Source of the DNA: CAVRXQ01 sp963831155
GTDB lineage: Bacteria; Actinomycetota; Acidimicrobiia; Acidimicrobiales; Bog-793
Direction: 5' to 3'
Assembly (NCBI GenBank): GCA_963831155.1
Contig: CAWHOY010000008.1
Span: 434,001-498,000, forward strand
Length of the DNA stretch: 64,000 nucleotides
Both the position numbers and the translations under genes were made by a program. Under the pieces are notes generated by a model, which did no database searches, was not told the origin of the DNA, and saw only the letters and a program-made list of their open reading frames with translations. Position 1 is the stretch's first letter; every line of letters starts with the position of its first letter. Of this stretch, positions 18,598-26,809 are shown in pieces.

Positions 18598-19451
18598 GTG
18601 CTTCGTGCGTGAGCCCCGTCTGACGAAGTGACGATCACCTCGCCCGTTCGGGCCGCGGGGGACGATTCGGCTGCAACCTCAGCGGGGGTCGGATCGGGAC
18701 GCCGGAGGATCTTCCGTCCGAGCCAGGCGATGGGGTCGTAGCGCGCGTCGACGACGCGCTCTTTCAAGGGGATGATCGCGTTGTCGGTGATGTGGATGCT
18801 CTCTGGGCAGACTTCGGTGCAGCACTTCGTGATGTTGCAAAGACCGATCCCGAGCTCTTCGGAGATGAGGTCGCGCCGGTCCAACGTGTCGAGCGGGTGC
18901 ATCTCCAATTCGGCGAGCTTCACGAAGAAACGCGGACCCGCGTAGCGCGGTTTGTTGTCCTCGTGGTCGCGGATCACGTGACAAACGTTCTGACACAAAA
19001 AGCACTCGATGCACTTGTGGAATTCCTGGCCGCGATCGACGTCGAACTGCGCCATCCGGTAGCCGTCTGCCGGTCGCGGAGGCGGTTTGAACGGCGGGAT
19101 CTTGCGCGCGACGGCGAAGTTGTACGAGACGTCGGTGACGAGATCGCGCATGATCGGGAAAGCCCGCATCGGTGAGATGCTGACTGGGACAGAGGTGTCG
19201 AGCGTGCTCATGCGCGTCATGCACATCAGCCGCGGCTTCCCATTGATCTCCGCGGAGCACGATCCGCACTTTCCCGCTTTGCAGTTCCACCGCACTGCGA
19301 GGTCCGGCGCCAGCTCTGCCTGGATCCGGTGGACGACGTCAAGGACGACCTCGCCCTCGACGGCGGGCACCGCGTAATCGCGGAACTCGCCGCCCGAATC
19401 GTTGCCGCGCCAGATGCGCATCACGACATCGCCCGAAGCTTCCGTCGACAT
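18594..19451 (-). CDS. sdhB: Succinate dehydrogenase iron-sulfur subunit
   Basis: The 285-residue subunit passes electrons from FAD to the membrane. It has the [2Fe-2S] cysteines in CKAGKCGSC plus a later cysteine in PRLMC. The 4Fe/3Fe cluster cysteines are in CIECFLCQNVC and CCTEVCPESI. The N-terminus is a plant-type ferredoxin fold. Its start overlaps the sdhA stop by one base, so the operon reads sdhC-sdhA-sdhB. This arrangement with a long single membrane anchor resembles mycobacterial Sdh1. Confidence 0.94.
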   Translation of the reverse strand: MSTEASGDVVMRIWRGNDSGGEFRDYAVPAVEGEVVLDVVHRIQAELAPDLAVRWNCKAGKCGSCSAEINGKPRLMCMTRMSTLDTSVPVSISPMRAFPIMRDLVTDVSYNFAVARKIPPFKPPPRPADGYRMAQFDVDRGQEFHKCIECFLCQNVCHVIRDHEDNKPRYAGPRFFVKLAELEMHPLDTLDRRDLISEELGIGLCNITKCCTEVCPESIHITDNAIIPLKERVVDARYDPIAWLGRKILRRPDPTPAEVAAESSPAARTGEVIVTSSDGAHARST

Positions 19452-21250
19452 CAGTGCGCCTCGTCGATCAACGCCCGCAGCTCGTCGGACATTTGCGGCA
19501 GCGGCTCTTCGTGGACGGTGACGATCCCGTCGTCGAATCGGACGACCATGTTCATCTTCCCGTAGTGGTCCGGATCAGGCTGCGGGTAGTCGTCGCGGGT
19601 CTGCGCGCCGCGGCTCTCTTTGCGCTCGATGGCAGCGAGCGTGATGGCGCGGGCGACGGTGAGCATCGACTCCAGGTCGAGGGCGAGGTGCCAGCCGGGG
19701 TTGAACTGCCGATTGCCCTCGACGTTCACTTCGGCGGCGCGCTTGTCGTACTCGTCGAGGAGGCGAAGGGCTTCTTGGAGCTCGGACTCGGTGCGGATGA
19801 TGCCGACGAGCGACTGCATCGTGTCTTGCAGGTCACGGTGAACGGCGTAGGGGTTCTCGCCACCACCGTTCGAGAAGTAGCTGAGGGCGTGACTGGCGAT
19901 CGCTTCGATCGCGCTGTCGTCAGCGCGCGCCGTGCTCGTCTCGCTGAGGGCGGCTTTACCCGCCGCCTCCCCGGCCCGCCGGCCGAAGACGAGAAGGTCG
20001 GAAAGAGAGTTGCCTCCGAGGCGGTTCGCGCCGTGCATGCCGCCCGCCACCTCTCCTGCCGCGTAGAGCCCGACTGCCGCGCTCACCTCGGTCTCGGCGT
20101 CGACGCGGATCCCGCCCATCATGTAGTGACATGTCGGGCCGATCTCCATCATCTGGGTGGTGATGTCGACGTCGGCGAGCTCTTTGAACTGGTGGTACAT
20201 CGAGGGCAGTCGGCGGCGGATGTACTCCGGCGAACGTCGCGAGGCGATGTCCAAGTAGACGCCGCCATGGGGGGTGCCGCGCCCTGCCTTTACCTCGGAG
20301 TTGATCGCGCGGGCAACTTCGTCGCGGGGGAGGAGCTCCGGCGGTCGGCGGACCGACTTGTCGTCGTACCATCGGTCGGCCTCTTCGATCGTGTCAGCGG
20401 TCTCTTTCGCGTAGAACTCCGGGATGTAGCGGAACATAAACCGCTCCATGTCCTTGTTCTTCAGCACGCCGCCGTCGCCCCGGACGCCTTCGGTGACGAG
20501 CAGTCCCCGCGCGGACGCCGGCCAGATCATCCCGGTCGGGTGGAATTGGACGCACTCCATTTCGATCAAGTCCGCTCCCGCCCACAGACCGAGTGCATGG
20601 CCGTCGGCGGTCGACTCCCAGGAGTTCGACGTGAACTTGTAGATCTTGCCGATACCCCCTGAAGCCATGATGACGGCCTTCGCATGGAAGACGACGAAAC
20701 GCCCCGACTCTCTCCACAGCCCGACGGCACCACGGACCGATCCGTCCGACGCCTTCAAGAGCCTGAGGATCTTGCATTCCATGAAGACCTCGATCTCGAG
20801 CGCGACGGCGCGGTTCTGCACCGTCCGCAACATCTCGAGTCCCGTGCGGTCGCCGACGTGCGCGAGCCGCGCATAGCGGTGGCCACCGAAGTCGCGCTGC
20901 AGGATCCTTCCGTCGGGCGTACGGTCGAACAGCGCCCCCCACTCTTCGAGCTCGAGAACGCGATCCGGCGCCTCCATTGCATGGAGCTGGGCCATGCGCC
21001 AGTTGTTCAGCATTTTGCCGCCGCGCATCGTGTCGCGGAAGTGGACCTTCCAGTTGTCCTCCGGCCAGACGTTGCCGAGTGCCGCTGCGACCCCGCCCTC
21101 GGCCATCACGGTGTGCGCCTTGCCGAGCAGCGACTTGCAGACGACTCCGGTGCGCGCGCCGAGCGACGCCGACTCGATCGCGGCGCGTAATCCGGCGCCG
21201 CCAGCGCCGATCACGAGCACGTCGAGGTCGTGGGTCTCGTACTCGGCCAT
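19451..21250 (-). CDS. sdhA: Succinate dehydrogenase/fumarate reductase flavoprotein subunit
   Basis: The 599-residue subunit binds FAD through VLVIGAGGAGLRAAIES. The histidine in KAHTVMAEGG would carry the covalent flavin. The active-site region VQFHPTGM and the His/Arg segment GGMHGANRLGGNSLSDLLVFG are present. ATG 21250 overlaps the stop of the membrane-anchor gene by ATGA; a GTG further upstream would overlap that gene needlessly. Together with its neighbours it forms the respiratory complex II at the cytoplasmic face of the membrane. Confidence 0.95.
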   Translation of the reverse strand: MAEYETHDLDVLVIGAGGAGLRAAIESASLGARTGVVCKSLLGKAHTVMAEGGVAAALGNVWPEDNWKVHFRDTMRGGKMLNNWRMAQLHAMEAPDRVLELEEWGALFDRTPDGRILQRDFGGHRYARLAHVGDRTGLEMLRTVQNRAVALEIEVFMECKILRLLKASDGSVRGAVGLWRESGRFVVFHAKAVIMASGGIGKIYKFTSNSWESTADGHALGLWAGADLIEMECVQFHPTGMIWPASARGLLVTEGVRGDGGVLKNKDMERFMFRYIPEFYAKETADTIEEADRWYDDKSVRRPPELLPRDEVARAINSEVKAGRGTPHGGVYLDIASRRSPEYIRRRLPSMYHQFKELADVDITTQMMEIGPTCHYMMGGIRVDAETEVSAAVGLYAAGEVAGGMHGANRLGGNSLSDLLVFGRRAGEAAGKAALSETSTARADDSAIEAIASHALSYFSNGGGENPYAVHRDLQDTMQSLVGIIRTESELQEALRLLDEYDKRAAEVNVEGNRQFNPGWHLALDLESMLTVARAITLAAIERKESRGAQTRDDYPQPDPDHYGKMNMVVRFDDGIVTVHEEPLPQMSDELRALIDEAH

Positions 21251-22107
21251 CAGAAGAATCTCGGGTCGTGGATCGTCCCCGACGCGACGAGCCAAACGTA
21301 GAAGTCGGTGAAGGCGATCCAGATGAGCGACATCCACGCATAGAGCTGGTGGTGGGGGTTGAGCCTACCGGCGATGTTCGTCCAAAACCATTTGCGCACC
21401 GGCGCGCGCGAGAGCTGTTTCAACCCGCCGCCGCACAGATGTCGGCAGGCGTGGCAGCCGAGCGTGTACATCCAGATCAGAACGGCGTTCACCGTCAAGA
21501 TGAGCGAGCCGAGCGCGACGCCGACGCCGTTCGAGAAGCGGTACGACGCGATTGCGTCCCAGGAGAGCACCGCCGCGAACCCGACCGCAATATAAAAGAA
21601 GTAGCGGTGGATGTTTTGCAGGATGAGAGGAAAGCGCGTCTCGCCGCTGTAGCGCGCGCGCAAGCCTCCGGTTGTCGTCGACCCCGCGTCGGCGACTGAA
21701 CAGGCGGGAGGCGACAGCCAGAACGAGCGGTAGTACGCCTTGCGGTAGTAGTAGCAGGTGAGGCGGAAACCGAGCGGGAAGATCAGGATGATCAGCGCGG
21801 GGGAGACAGCCCACCAGGATCCGGTGATCGGCCCCCACACGTAACCGTGGCAATTGTCCGTGACGCACGGTGAATAGAGAGGTGAGAGATAGTCACGCCC
21901 GACGTTTCCCGCGTAATAGAAGTCGTTGCGAAACGCCGCCCAAGTTGAGTACGCGATGAAACCGAGCAGCCCGACCGCGACGGCGATCGGCTGCAGGCGC
22001 CAGTTATCCCGTCGGAGCACGACCGATCGGGGCGGCCCGGCGCGGACTCCTCCGATCTCGACCGGCGTCGGAGTCGGAACGGTCCGCGTTCCTTCGACGA
22101 CCGTCAA
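21250..22107 (-). CDS. sdhC: Succinate dehydrogenase membrane anchor (Sdh1-type cytochrome b-like)
   Basis: The 285-residue protein has about five to six hydrophobic segments, the first near residue 40 (QPIAVAVGLLGFIAYSTW). It has histidines in ILQNIHRYFF, CHACRH and NPHHQLY that could ligate heme. The length and the CHACRHLCGG segment match the anchor of the actinobacterial Sdh1 complex (the Rv0249c type) rather than the usual short SdhC/SdhD pair. It is the first gene of the sdh operon. The promoter must lie in the gap before whiB. Confidence 0.82.
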   Translation of the reverse strand: MTVVEGTRTVPTPTPVEIGGVRAGPPRSVVLRRDNWRLQPIAVAVGLLGFIAYSTWAAFRNDFYYAGNVGRDYLSPLYSPCVTDNCHGYVWGPITGSWWAVSPALIILIFPLGFRLTCYYYRKAYYRSFWLSPPACSVADAGSTTTGGLRARYSGETRFPLILQNIHRYFFYIAVGFAAVLSWDAIASYRFSNGVGVALGSLILTVNAVLIWMYTLGCHACRHLCGGGLKQLSRAPVRKWFWTNIAGRLNPHHQLYAWMSLIWIAFTDFYVWLVASGTIHDPRFF

Positions 22108-22331
22108 TTCGCGTATCCCTTTCCGGCGGGCCGGCGGTCTCGGGTCCTCCGGGCGCGGCCTGCTGCATCGCTGAACTGCCTTTACTTCATCCTTTCACCT
22201 GCTCATGCCCGAGGCGAAACCGGCCGCGGCGACGATCCGGCCCTTGACCTGGGCTTCGTCGGGCAGGCGATCCCGGGGCGGATATGAAATTGCCCCTTGC
22301 AATGCGCTGACCAGGTCGTCATCATAATACG

Positions 22332-22351
22332 AACCATGTAATTTCATGGTT
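22332..22351. promoter_or_regulatory. Perfect inverted repeat upstream of the first whiB gene
   Basis: Seven-base arms AACCATG and CATGGTT are separated by TAATTT. The site lies 40 bases before the whiB start, in the shared upstream region of the divergent sdh operon. AT-rich sequence around it (CATAATAC just upstream) could include promoter elements. It looks like an operator for a dimeric regulator, but no binding protein can be named. Confidence 0.35.
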
Positions 22352-22391
22352 GCGACTCGGAAGAGTGGCGGGGCCGCACAAGGGAGGTTCC

Positions 22392-22661
22392 GTGGGCATC
22401 GAAGCTCTGCTCGAAGAGCAGCCAGGCTCGTGGCAGTCGAGGGCGAACTGCCTCGGTGTCGACCCGGATCTGTTCTTTCCCGAACGGGGGTCTTCAACAC
22501 GGGAGGCGAAAGAGGTCTGCCGCGGGTGCGTGGTGCGTGAGGACTGCCTCGAATTCGCGATCGCCAATAGCGAGAAGTTCGGGATCTGGGGCGGGATGAG
22601 CGAGCGCGAACGGCGCCGCATCCGTCGCCAGCGCGTTCTCGAGCGGCAAGCGGCCTCTTAG
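22392..22661 (+). CDS. WhiB-family Fe-S transcriptional regulator
   Basis: The 89-residue protein has the four WhiB cysteines: one in RANCLGVD and three in VCRGCVVREDC. They ligate a [4Fe-4S] cluster. The turn motif GIWGG and the basic tail SERERRRIRRQR complete the family pattern. GTG 22392 was chosen over an upstream ATG because AAGGGAGG sits a few bases before it and the domain begins there. It most resembles the WhiB1/WhiB2 group, acting with the sigma factor on developmental or redox genes. It converges with the next gene, sharing four bases. Confidence 0.9.
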   Translation: MGIEALLEEQPGSWQSRANCLGVDPDLFFPERGSSTREAKEVCRGCVVREDCLEFAIANSEKFGIWGGMSERERRRIRRQRVLERQAAS

Positions 22662-23485
22662 TCTCGAGTCACGGCGCGCGCCGCCGCGAGCCGTGACTCG
22701 ATTGTCGCTTCTTCGGACAAGCCGAGCTCGTCCCAGCGTGTCCTGTCGATCGCGAGCAGCACCGCCGCGGGGATCAGCCCGACGAGCTCCGCGGCGCGGA
22801 TCGGAACGATCGACGCCACGCGGTCAAAGACGTGTCGCGGTCCGGTGTGCCAAGGCGCGATGAGATTGCACGAAACCTGGACGCCGTCGGCAACTTCGAA
22901 GGCGAGCGCGCGAACCTCGGCTGAGCGGATCGCGTGCACTGTCTCGCGGGCGACATCGATCGACGCGTCCGCGAGCAAAAGGTTGTAGGCGACGAGGACG
23001 GGACGCGCGCCGACGCAGCTCGCGCCAGCCGTCGGGTGCGGCTTTCGGGGCCCGCATTGGGGCAGGAGCGAGGAAAAGGCGTGCTTGCGGACGTCGGGGA
23101 GCGACCGTTCCGGCCCGTACAGGAAACAGGGGAGCGAGAGCTTCGCCGCCGCCCATGCGCAGAAGGCGTCGCGGGCGCGGATCGCTTCTGACAAGTCCCC
23201 GTCTGATCTCGCACCCTCTGGTCCAAGGGGAACGAAAGGGACGACGTCGACGACTCCGAGGCGCGGATGCGCGCCTTCGTGTCGGGTGAGATCGATGTGT
23301 GCGATCGCGCCTTTGGCGAGTTCGCGCGCCGCGTCTTCGACCGTGTCGCCCGCGAGCGTGAACACCGAGCGGTGGTGCGACGCGTCTTCGTGCACGTCGA
23401 GGAGGCAGTCGCCAGCAGCTGCTTTCAGCGCCTCGATCGTCGAATGGTCGCGACCCTCAGAGATGTTGACGACGCACTCGAGCAT
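22658..23485 (-). CDS. Glutamate formimidoyltransferase-like protein
   Basis: The 275-residue protein matches the N-terminal and middle domains of formiminotransferase. It has ECVVNISEGRD at the start and a HPRLGVVDVVPFVPLGPEG segment with the family's catalytic-histidine region. VLVAYNLLL comes later, where the family has its substrate-binding strand. The classical enzyme moves a formimino group from formiminoglutamate to THF in histidine breakdown. No other histidine-degradation gene is near, so its physiological reaction is uncertain. It sits between two whiB genes, close behind the second. Confidence 0.78.
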   Translation of the reverse strand: MLECVVNISEGRDHSTIEALKAAAGDCLLDVHEDASHHRSVFTLAGDTVEDAARELAKGAIAHIDLTRHEGAHPRLGVVDVVPFVPLGPEGARSDGDLSEAIRARDAFCAWAAAKLSLPCFLYGPERSLPDVRKHAFSSLLPQCGPRKPHPTAGASCVGARPVLVAYNLLLADASIDVARETVHAIRSAEVRALAFEVADGVQVSCNLIAPWHTGPRHVFDRVASIVPIRAAELVGLIPAAVLLAIDRTRWDELGLSEEATIESRLAAARAVTRD

Positions 23486-23515
23486 GTCCGTCGGCGCGCG
23501 GTCGCGCCGATTCCG

Positions 23516-23761
23516 CTAGCGGACCGAGTGTGTCGCGAGCCGTCGCCGGGTGCGAGCGATGCGGCGACGTTCACGTTCTGAAGTCCCGCCCCAGACGCCA
23601 TGGTCGATGTGGTTCGCCATCGCGTACTCCAGGCAGGGTTCTTTCACTGGGCAGTCGGCGCAGATCCGGCGAGCGATCTCGACGCCGACGCCATCACTTG
23701 GGAAGAACGTTTCGGGCGGGAGCGAGCGGCACTTTCCCTGAGACATCCACTCCGCTTCCAT
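23516..23761 (-). CDS. WhiB-family Fe-S transcriptional regulator (second copy)
   Basis: This 81-residue protein has cysteines in GKCRSLP and in ICADCPVKEPC, then GVWGG and the basic tail SERERRRIARTRRR. It shares the family layout with the other whiB gene 1 kb away, but they are clearly different in sequence, so they are not a recent duplicate. The formiminotransferase-like gene lies 30 bases downstream on the same strand and may be cotranscribed. The upstream region contains two copies of TGTCCGTCT about 26 bases apart, possibly regulatory. Confidence 0.88.
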   Translation of the reverse strand: MEAEWMSQGKCRSLPPETFFPSDGVGVEIARRICADCPVKEPCLEYAMANHIDHGVWGGTSERERRRIARTRRRLATHSVR

Positions 23762-24520
23762 CGCCCACCTCCCTTCAGGTTGTCCGTCTCCTGATCAACT
23801 GTCCGTCTGGCGGCTCAATGGGACCCTCGATCGCAACTTACTCCCGGGGTTCTCGATGTCCAGCAATTGGCAATGAATTCACAGGACCCTCATAACTTCA
23901 CTATCGAACTGCCGAGATTGCTGCTCGACATTCGCGCTTTACCCCCGATGATCCGGTCTTAAACGTCCCCGCGTACAGACGTCTGTGAGGCATCTTTCGG
24001 CGCCCCTGTGTGATGTGGTGTGCTACACCCCACTGGCACAGTCGTCCCCGTATCGCGTATCGCTACGTTCGGCTTCATAGTGTGCGCGACCCAGTAGTCA
24101 TCTCGTCTTCGCGTTCGCACATCGGTGCACGGCGATTTGCTTGCAACCGTTGGCTGGAAGCCGTGAACACAGCCCTCCAGGAACAGCGTCTCGGCCAGAG
24201 TCGAGGTCCTCGCAGAGGGATCGCGACGTGATTGCGGCCGCCCGAGCCTCGCCGCCTTCGGCGAAGCCGAGCATGCCTCGGCTTTGAGGACCCCGGACCC
24301 CGCAGCACGGGGCCGGGTCACCAATGCCTGAGGAGGAAGCGCTTTTCGTCACTGTCGTGGCAGCGAAATGTTCTCGAGGGCCCACATTCTGGGAGAAAGC
24401 AGGAACCCGACCTCGATTGGTTCGCCAGTCTGAGTCGGACGTCCGAGAAGGGCGGTGTGCGGATGCGATCCGCGCACGCCATAAACTGCCGCCGCCGATC
24501 GAAGGGAGCAGACGACCACG
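23762..24520. other. Gene-free stretch with three GC-rich hairpins
   Basis: No reading frame in this 759-base gap shows conserved-looking protein. Near its right part are three consecutive stem-loops: TCGCCG/CGGCGA at 24249-24264, AAGCCGAG/CTCGGCTT with a five-base loop at 24264-24284, and a longer stem GACCC...GGGTC at 24289-24319. The middle one resembles a terminator in shape, with only TTT after it. A small RNA or a degenerate gene cannot be excluded. The left 100 bases should hold the promoter of the second whiB gene. Confidence 0.5.
24264..24285 (+). terminator. Terminator-like hairpin
   Basis: An eight-base perfect stem AAGCCGAG/CTCGGCTT surrounds the loop CATGC and is followed by a short T run. 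It is the cleanest of the three adjacent stems. No gene on the plus strand ends just upstream, so a role as a terminator is doubtful and it may be part of a structured RNA. Confidence 0.25.
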
Positions 24521-24811
24521 ATGGCGATGCCGCAGGACAACGCAACCCCGGAACCGCCCCGGGCGCATGTGCGCATCGTCTACCTCGGTCCGGTCGCGCC
24601 CCATTGGGAGGTGGAATCGGAGTTCGGCGAGCGCGCCGTCGTCGAGGCATTCCGCGAACGTGCGCTTGCCCGGTTGGTTTTGCTTCCTCCCCACGACCCG
24701 CAGTTCCGCCGCAATCGCGAGCGGGTCGTGCGTGACGCCGAGCGAGAGAACATTTTGTTGGAGTGGGACCTCGGGATCCCCGAGGAGCAAGAAGAAGCCG
24801 AGCGCGCGTAG
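24521..24811 (+). CDS. Small conserved-looking hypothetical protein
   Basis: I do not recognise this 96-residue protein. It is soluble, acidic, and rich in glutamate and arginine. It has a VRIVYLGPVAPHWEVESEFG segment near residues 17-36 that may form a beta-hairpin. The ATG is preceded by GAAGGGAG at a suitable distance, and third-position GC is high, which supports a real gene. It converges with the DUF2342-type gene, with 16 bases between the stops. Confidence 0.55.
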   Translation: MAMPQDNATPEPPRAHVRIVYLGPVAPHWEVESEFGERAVVEAFRERALARLVLLPPHDPQFRRNRERVVRDAERENILLEWDLGIPEEQEEAERA

Positions 24812-24827
24812 GCGCGCCGATTCTGGG

Positions 24828-26009
24828 TTACAGGTTCACCCGCGCGATCCAGAGTCCTGGCGCGTCGAGCTCGGCGGGTGTCGGCAGATTCGCATCGGAG
24901 ATCCAAAGCTTCGCGAGCTCGCTCTCGCCGCCGCGTTCTAAGACCCCGGAGACGAACGCCTCGCCTTGATCGACGGTCTCCGCGCTGAGGTCGAGTCCGA
25001 ACAGGCGCTCCGCGGCGCGCTCGTCCTCGGTCCTTTCGACGAGCCGACGCCGCATCGCTTCGACGACCGGCCGGCGCGCACCGATGACCCGGGAGACGAC
25101 GGCATCAGTCGCCCATTGCGAGTAGCCCACAAGCACCGCGCTCAGCGTCGCGAGCTCGGCACGCACTCGGCGGGCCTGTGGCGCATCGACGTCAGCGCCG
25201 AAACCGGCGTCCCCGAAGAGGTCGCTGAGCTCATTTGGATCTTCGATCGCCGTCGTCGAGAGCTCGCCGAGACGATCGACGAGCGCCGTCAGATCAGGTC
25301 GAAGGTTCTCGGCGTGCTCCACGAGCAAGTTCGAGAAGCGGTCCCGGACGTGCGGCCGGGACAAGATGGCGTGCATCGTCAGATCCCGCGCCGCGACCCA
25401 CAGCACGGTGTCGTCAGGATCGAGGCTCCACTCGGTCGCGAATCTCAAGGTGTTCTCCGGAACGACGGCGATCTCGCCTGGGGCGCGACGAGGCAGCGGA
25501 AGTTCGTACTGGCCGAGGGTCGTGCGGGCGAGGTGGCCTATCGCCGATCCGATCTGCAAGGCGATCATCGCCGGAGAGATCGCCTTCGACCACTGCTCCA
25601 TCAGCCGGGCGAGGTCCTTTGACTCCTCGTCGTCTTGGTGGTCCTCGGCATCGGGAGTCGCCGGGCGGACCGCCGAAGCGAAGCGTTCGACGATCGGTCG
25701 CCAGGACTCGAGGCTGTGTCGCGCCCATCCAGCGGGTCCGGTCGCATCGAACATCACCGGCGTTCCGCTCGGGGTCGTCGGCATGCCGATCACGTCGGCG
25801 ACCTGCATCTCGGCGATACGGGCGAGTTCCTCATAGCGCATCCGCTGAACGGGGTCGACGTTCGGTTCCGCCTTGCCGTCGGACGCGACCGTCTGAGCGA
25901 ACTGCTGGGCGAGCTCCCACTGCAGCGGCGCGTCCGTCCGCATCATCTTCAACATGTCGCCGAGCAGACCTGGGAAGCCGCCCGGGTCGAAACCGGAATC
26001 CGAGGTCAC
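24828..26009 (-). CDS. DUF2342 / Zincin_2-family protein, probably without an intact HExxH
   Basis: The 393-residue protein has the layout of actinobacterial DUF2342 'zinc-dependent metalloprotease' proteins: an N-terminal helical part, LQIGSAIGHLARTTLGQYELPLP, and a C-terminal helical bundle. At the usual metal site the sequence reads VAARDLTMHAIL, so HExxH is not present. Relatives often have variants here, so catalysis is doubtful. GTG 26009 overlaps the DUF3817 stop by four bases. It is the last gene of a four-gene operon that starts with the HtrA-like gene. Confidence 0.75.
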   Translation of the reverse strand: MTSDSGFDPGGFPGLLGDMLKMMRTDAPLQWELAQQFAQTVASDGKAEPNVDPVQRMRYEELARIAEMQVADVIGMPTTPSGTPVMFDATGPAGWARHSLESWRPIVERFASAVRPATPDAEDHQDDEESKDLARLMEQWSKAISPAMIALQIGSAIGHLARTTLGQYELPLPRRAPGEIAVVPENTLRFATEWSLDPDDTVLWVAARDLTMHAILSRPHVRDRFSNLLVEHAENLRPDLTALVDRLGELSTTAIEDPNELSDLFGDAGFGADVDAPQARRVRAELATLSAVLVGYSQWATDAVVSRVIGARRPVVEAMRRRLVERTEDERAAERLFGLDLSAETVDQGEAFVSGVLERGGESELAKLWISDANLPTPAELDAPGLWIARVNL

Positions 26010-26371
26010 GAACCGAATCTACGGGCGGCGACGGCGTCGTTCGTCAGGGAGGCGACCGAGTCGGCCGCGTCGAGACGCCGACTCGCGATCCGTCTCGTTA
26101 CGCGGCGCTCGATGATGAAGGCGAGGAAGGGCAAGAGCCCGGCCGCCACGATCGCCAGCAGCTCTTTCAGGCTGAAGCGTTCCTGGCGCGCCAGGTTCGC
26201 CGCGGTGAGCAGATAGACGATGTAGAAGAACCCGTGGATCGGCCCGACGACGCTGACGACGACGGGGTGCCCCGCGCCGAACTGCAGTGGCACGCCGACG
26301 AAGACGAGGACGATCAGCAACACCCCGACGACGTACGCCATCGCCCGGTAGGCGGCGAGCGAGCGATTCAC
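26006..26371 (-). CDS. DUF3817 membrane protein
   Basis: The 121-residue protein has three hydrophobic segments: AYVVGVLLIVLVFVGVPL, then a VGPIHGFFYIVYLLTAANLA segment with a central His-Gly, then LLAIVAAGLLPFLAFIIERR. This is the DUF3817 layout, found in actinobacterial membrane proteins of unknown function. GTG 26371 overlaps the preceding gene by four bases and its own stop overlaps the next gene, so it is translationally coupled on both sides. Confidence 0.85.
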   Translation of the reverse strand: MNRSLAAYRAMAYVVGVLLIVLVFVGVPLQFGAGHPVVVSVVGPIHGFFYIVYLLTAANLARQERFSLKELLAIVAAGLLPFLAFIIERRVTRRIASRRLDAADSVASLTNDAVAARRFGS

Positions 26372-26781
26372 CGTCGCTTCCAGGTTTTTGACGGTCCGCG
26401 CTGGGAAAGTGAGGCGAGGTAGGCGTTGTACGCGATGAGCTCATCATCGGCGGGCTCGTCGCTGTGCGTGAGTTCGACGGGTGGCAGCTCGGATTTCGGG
26501 GCCGCCAGCCGGCGCAGCGCGCGAGCTCCGACGGAGTTGGGGTCGTCGTGGACGAAGTTCCACCAGGCGACGACACCGAACACCGCGAAGCATGGCCATT
26601 CGACGGAGTAGAGGTACGCGAGGTCGTTGCCGGCGAGCGCCACGGTGACCTGCCACCACGCCGCGACCGCGCAGCCCGGGACCCAGATCACGATCGCGAG
26701 GGTGGCAAGGAGCGCGCGGCGGGTGAACCAGCGGGACGCGGGGCTCGCGCCGGTCGGTGCCGCCGGCGACGCGGTACTCAC
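26368..26781 (-). CDS. Small membrane protein of unknown function
   Basis: The 137-residue protein has two hydrophobic segments, LLATLAIVIWVPGCAVAAWW and a WPCFAVFGVVAWWNFV segment, separated by NDLAYLYSVE. A charged cytoplasmic tail follows with DELIAYNAYLASLS. Similar two-span proteins often precede DUF3817 in actinobacteria, but no function is known to me. The GTG at 26781 avoids overlap with the HtrA-like gene, which ends 28 bases earlier. It is part of the operon described for the neighbours. Confidence 0.7.
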   Translation of the reverse strand: MSTASPAAPTGASPASRWFTRRALLATLAIVIWVPGCAVAAWWQVTVALAGNDLAYLYSVEWPCFAVFGVVAWWNFVHDDPNSVGARALRRLAAPKSELPPVELTHSDEPADDELIAYNAYLASLSQRGPSKTWKRR

Positions 26782-26809
26782 AGCGGCGGTGTGGTCGATG
26801 ACGCGGGCG

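Noticed and set aside
23762..24520. RNase P, SRP RNA or tmRNA in the gene-free gap.
   Set aside because: The diagnostic conserved segments of these RNAs were looked for on both strands and not found.
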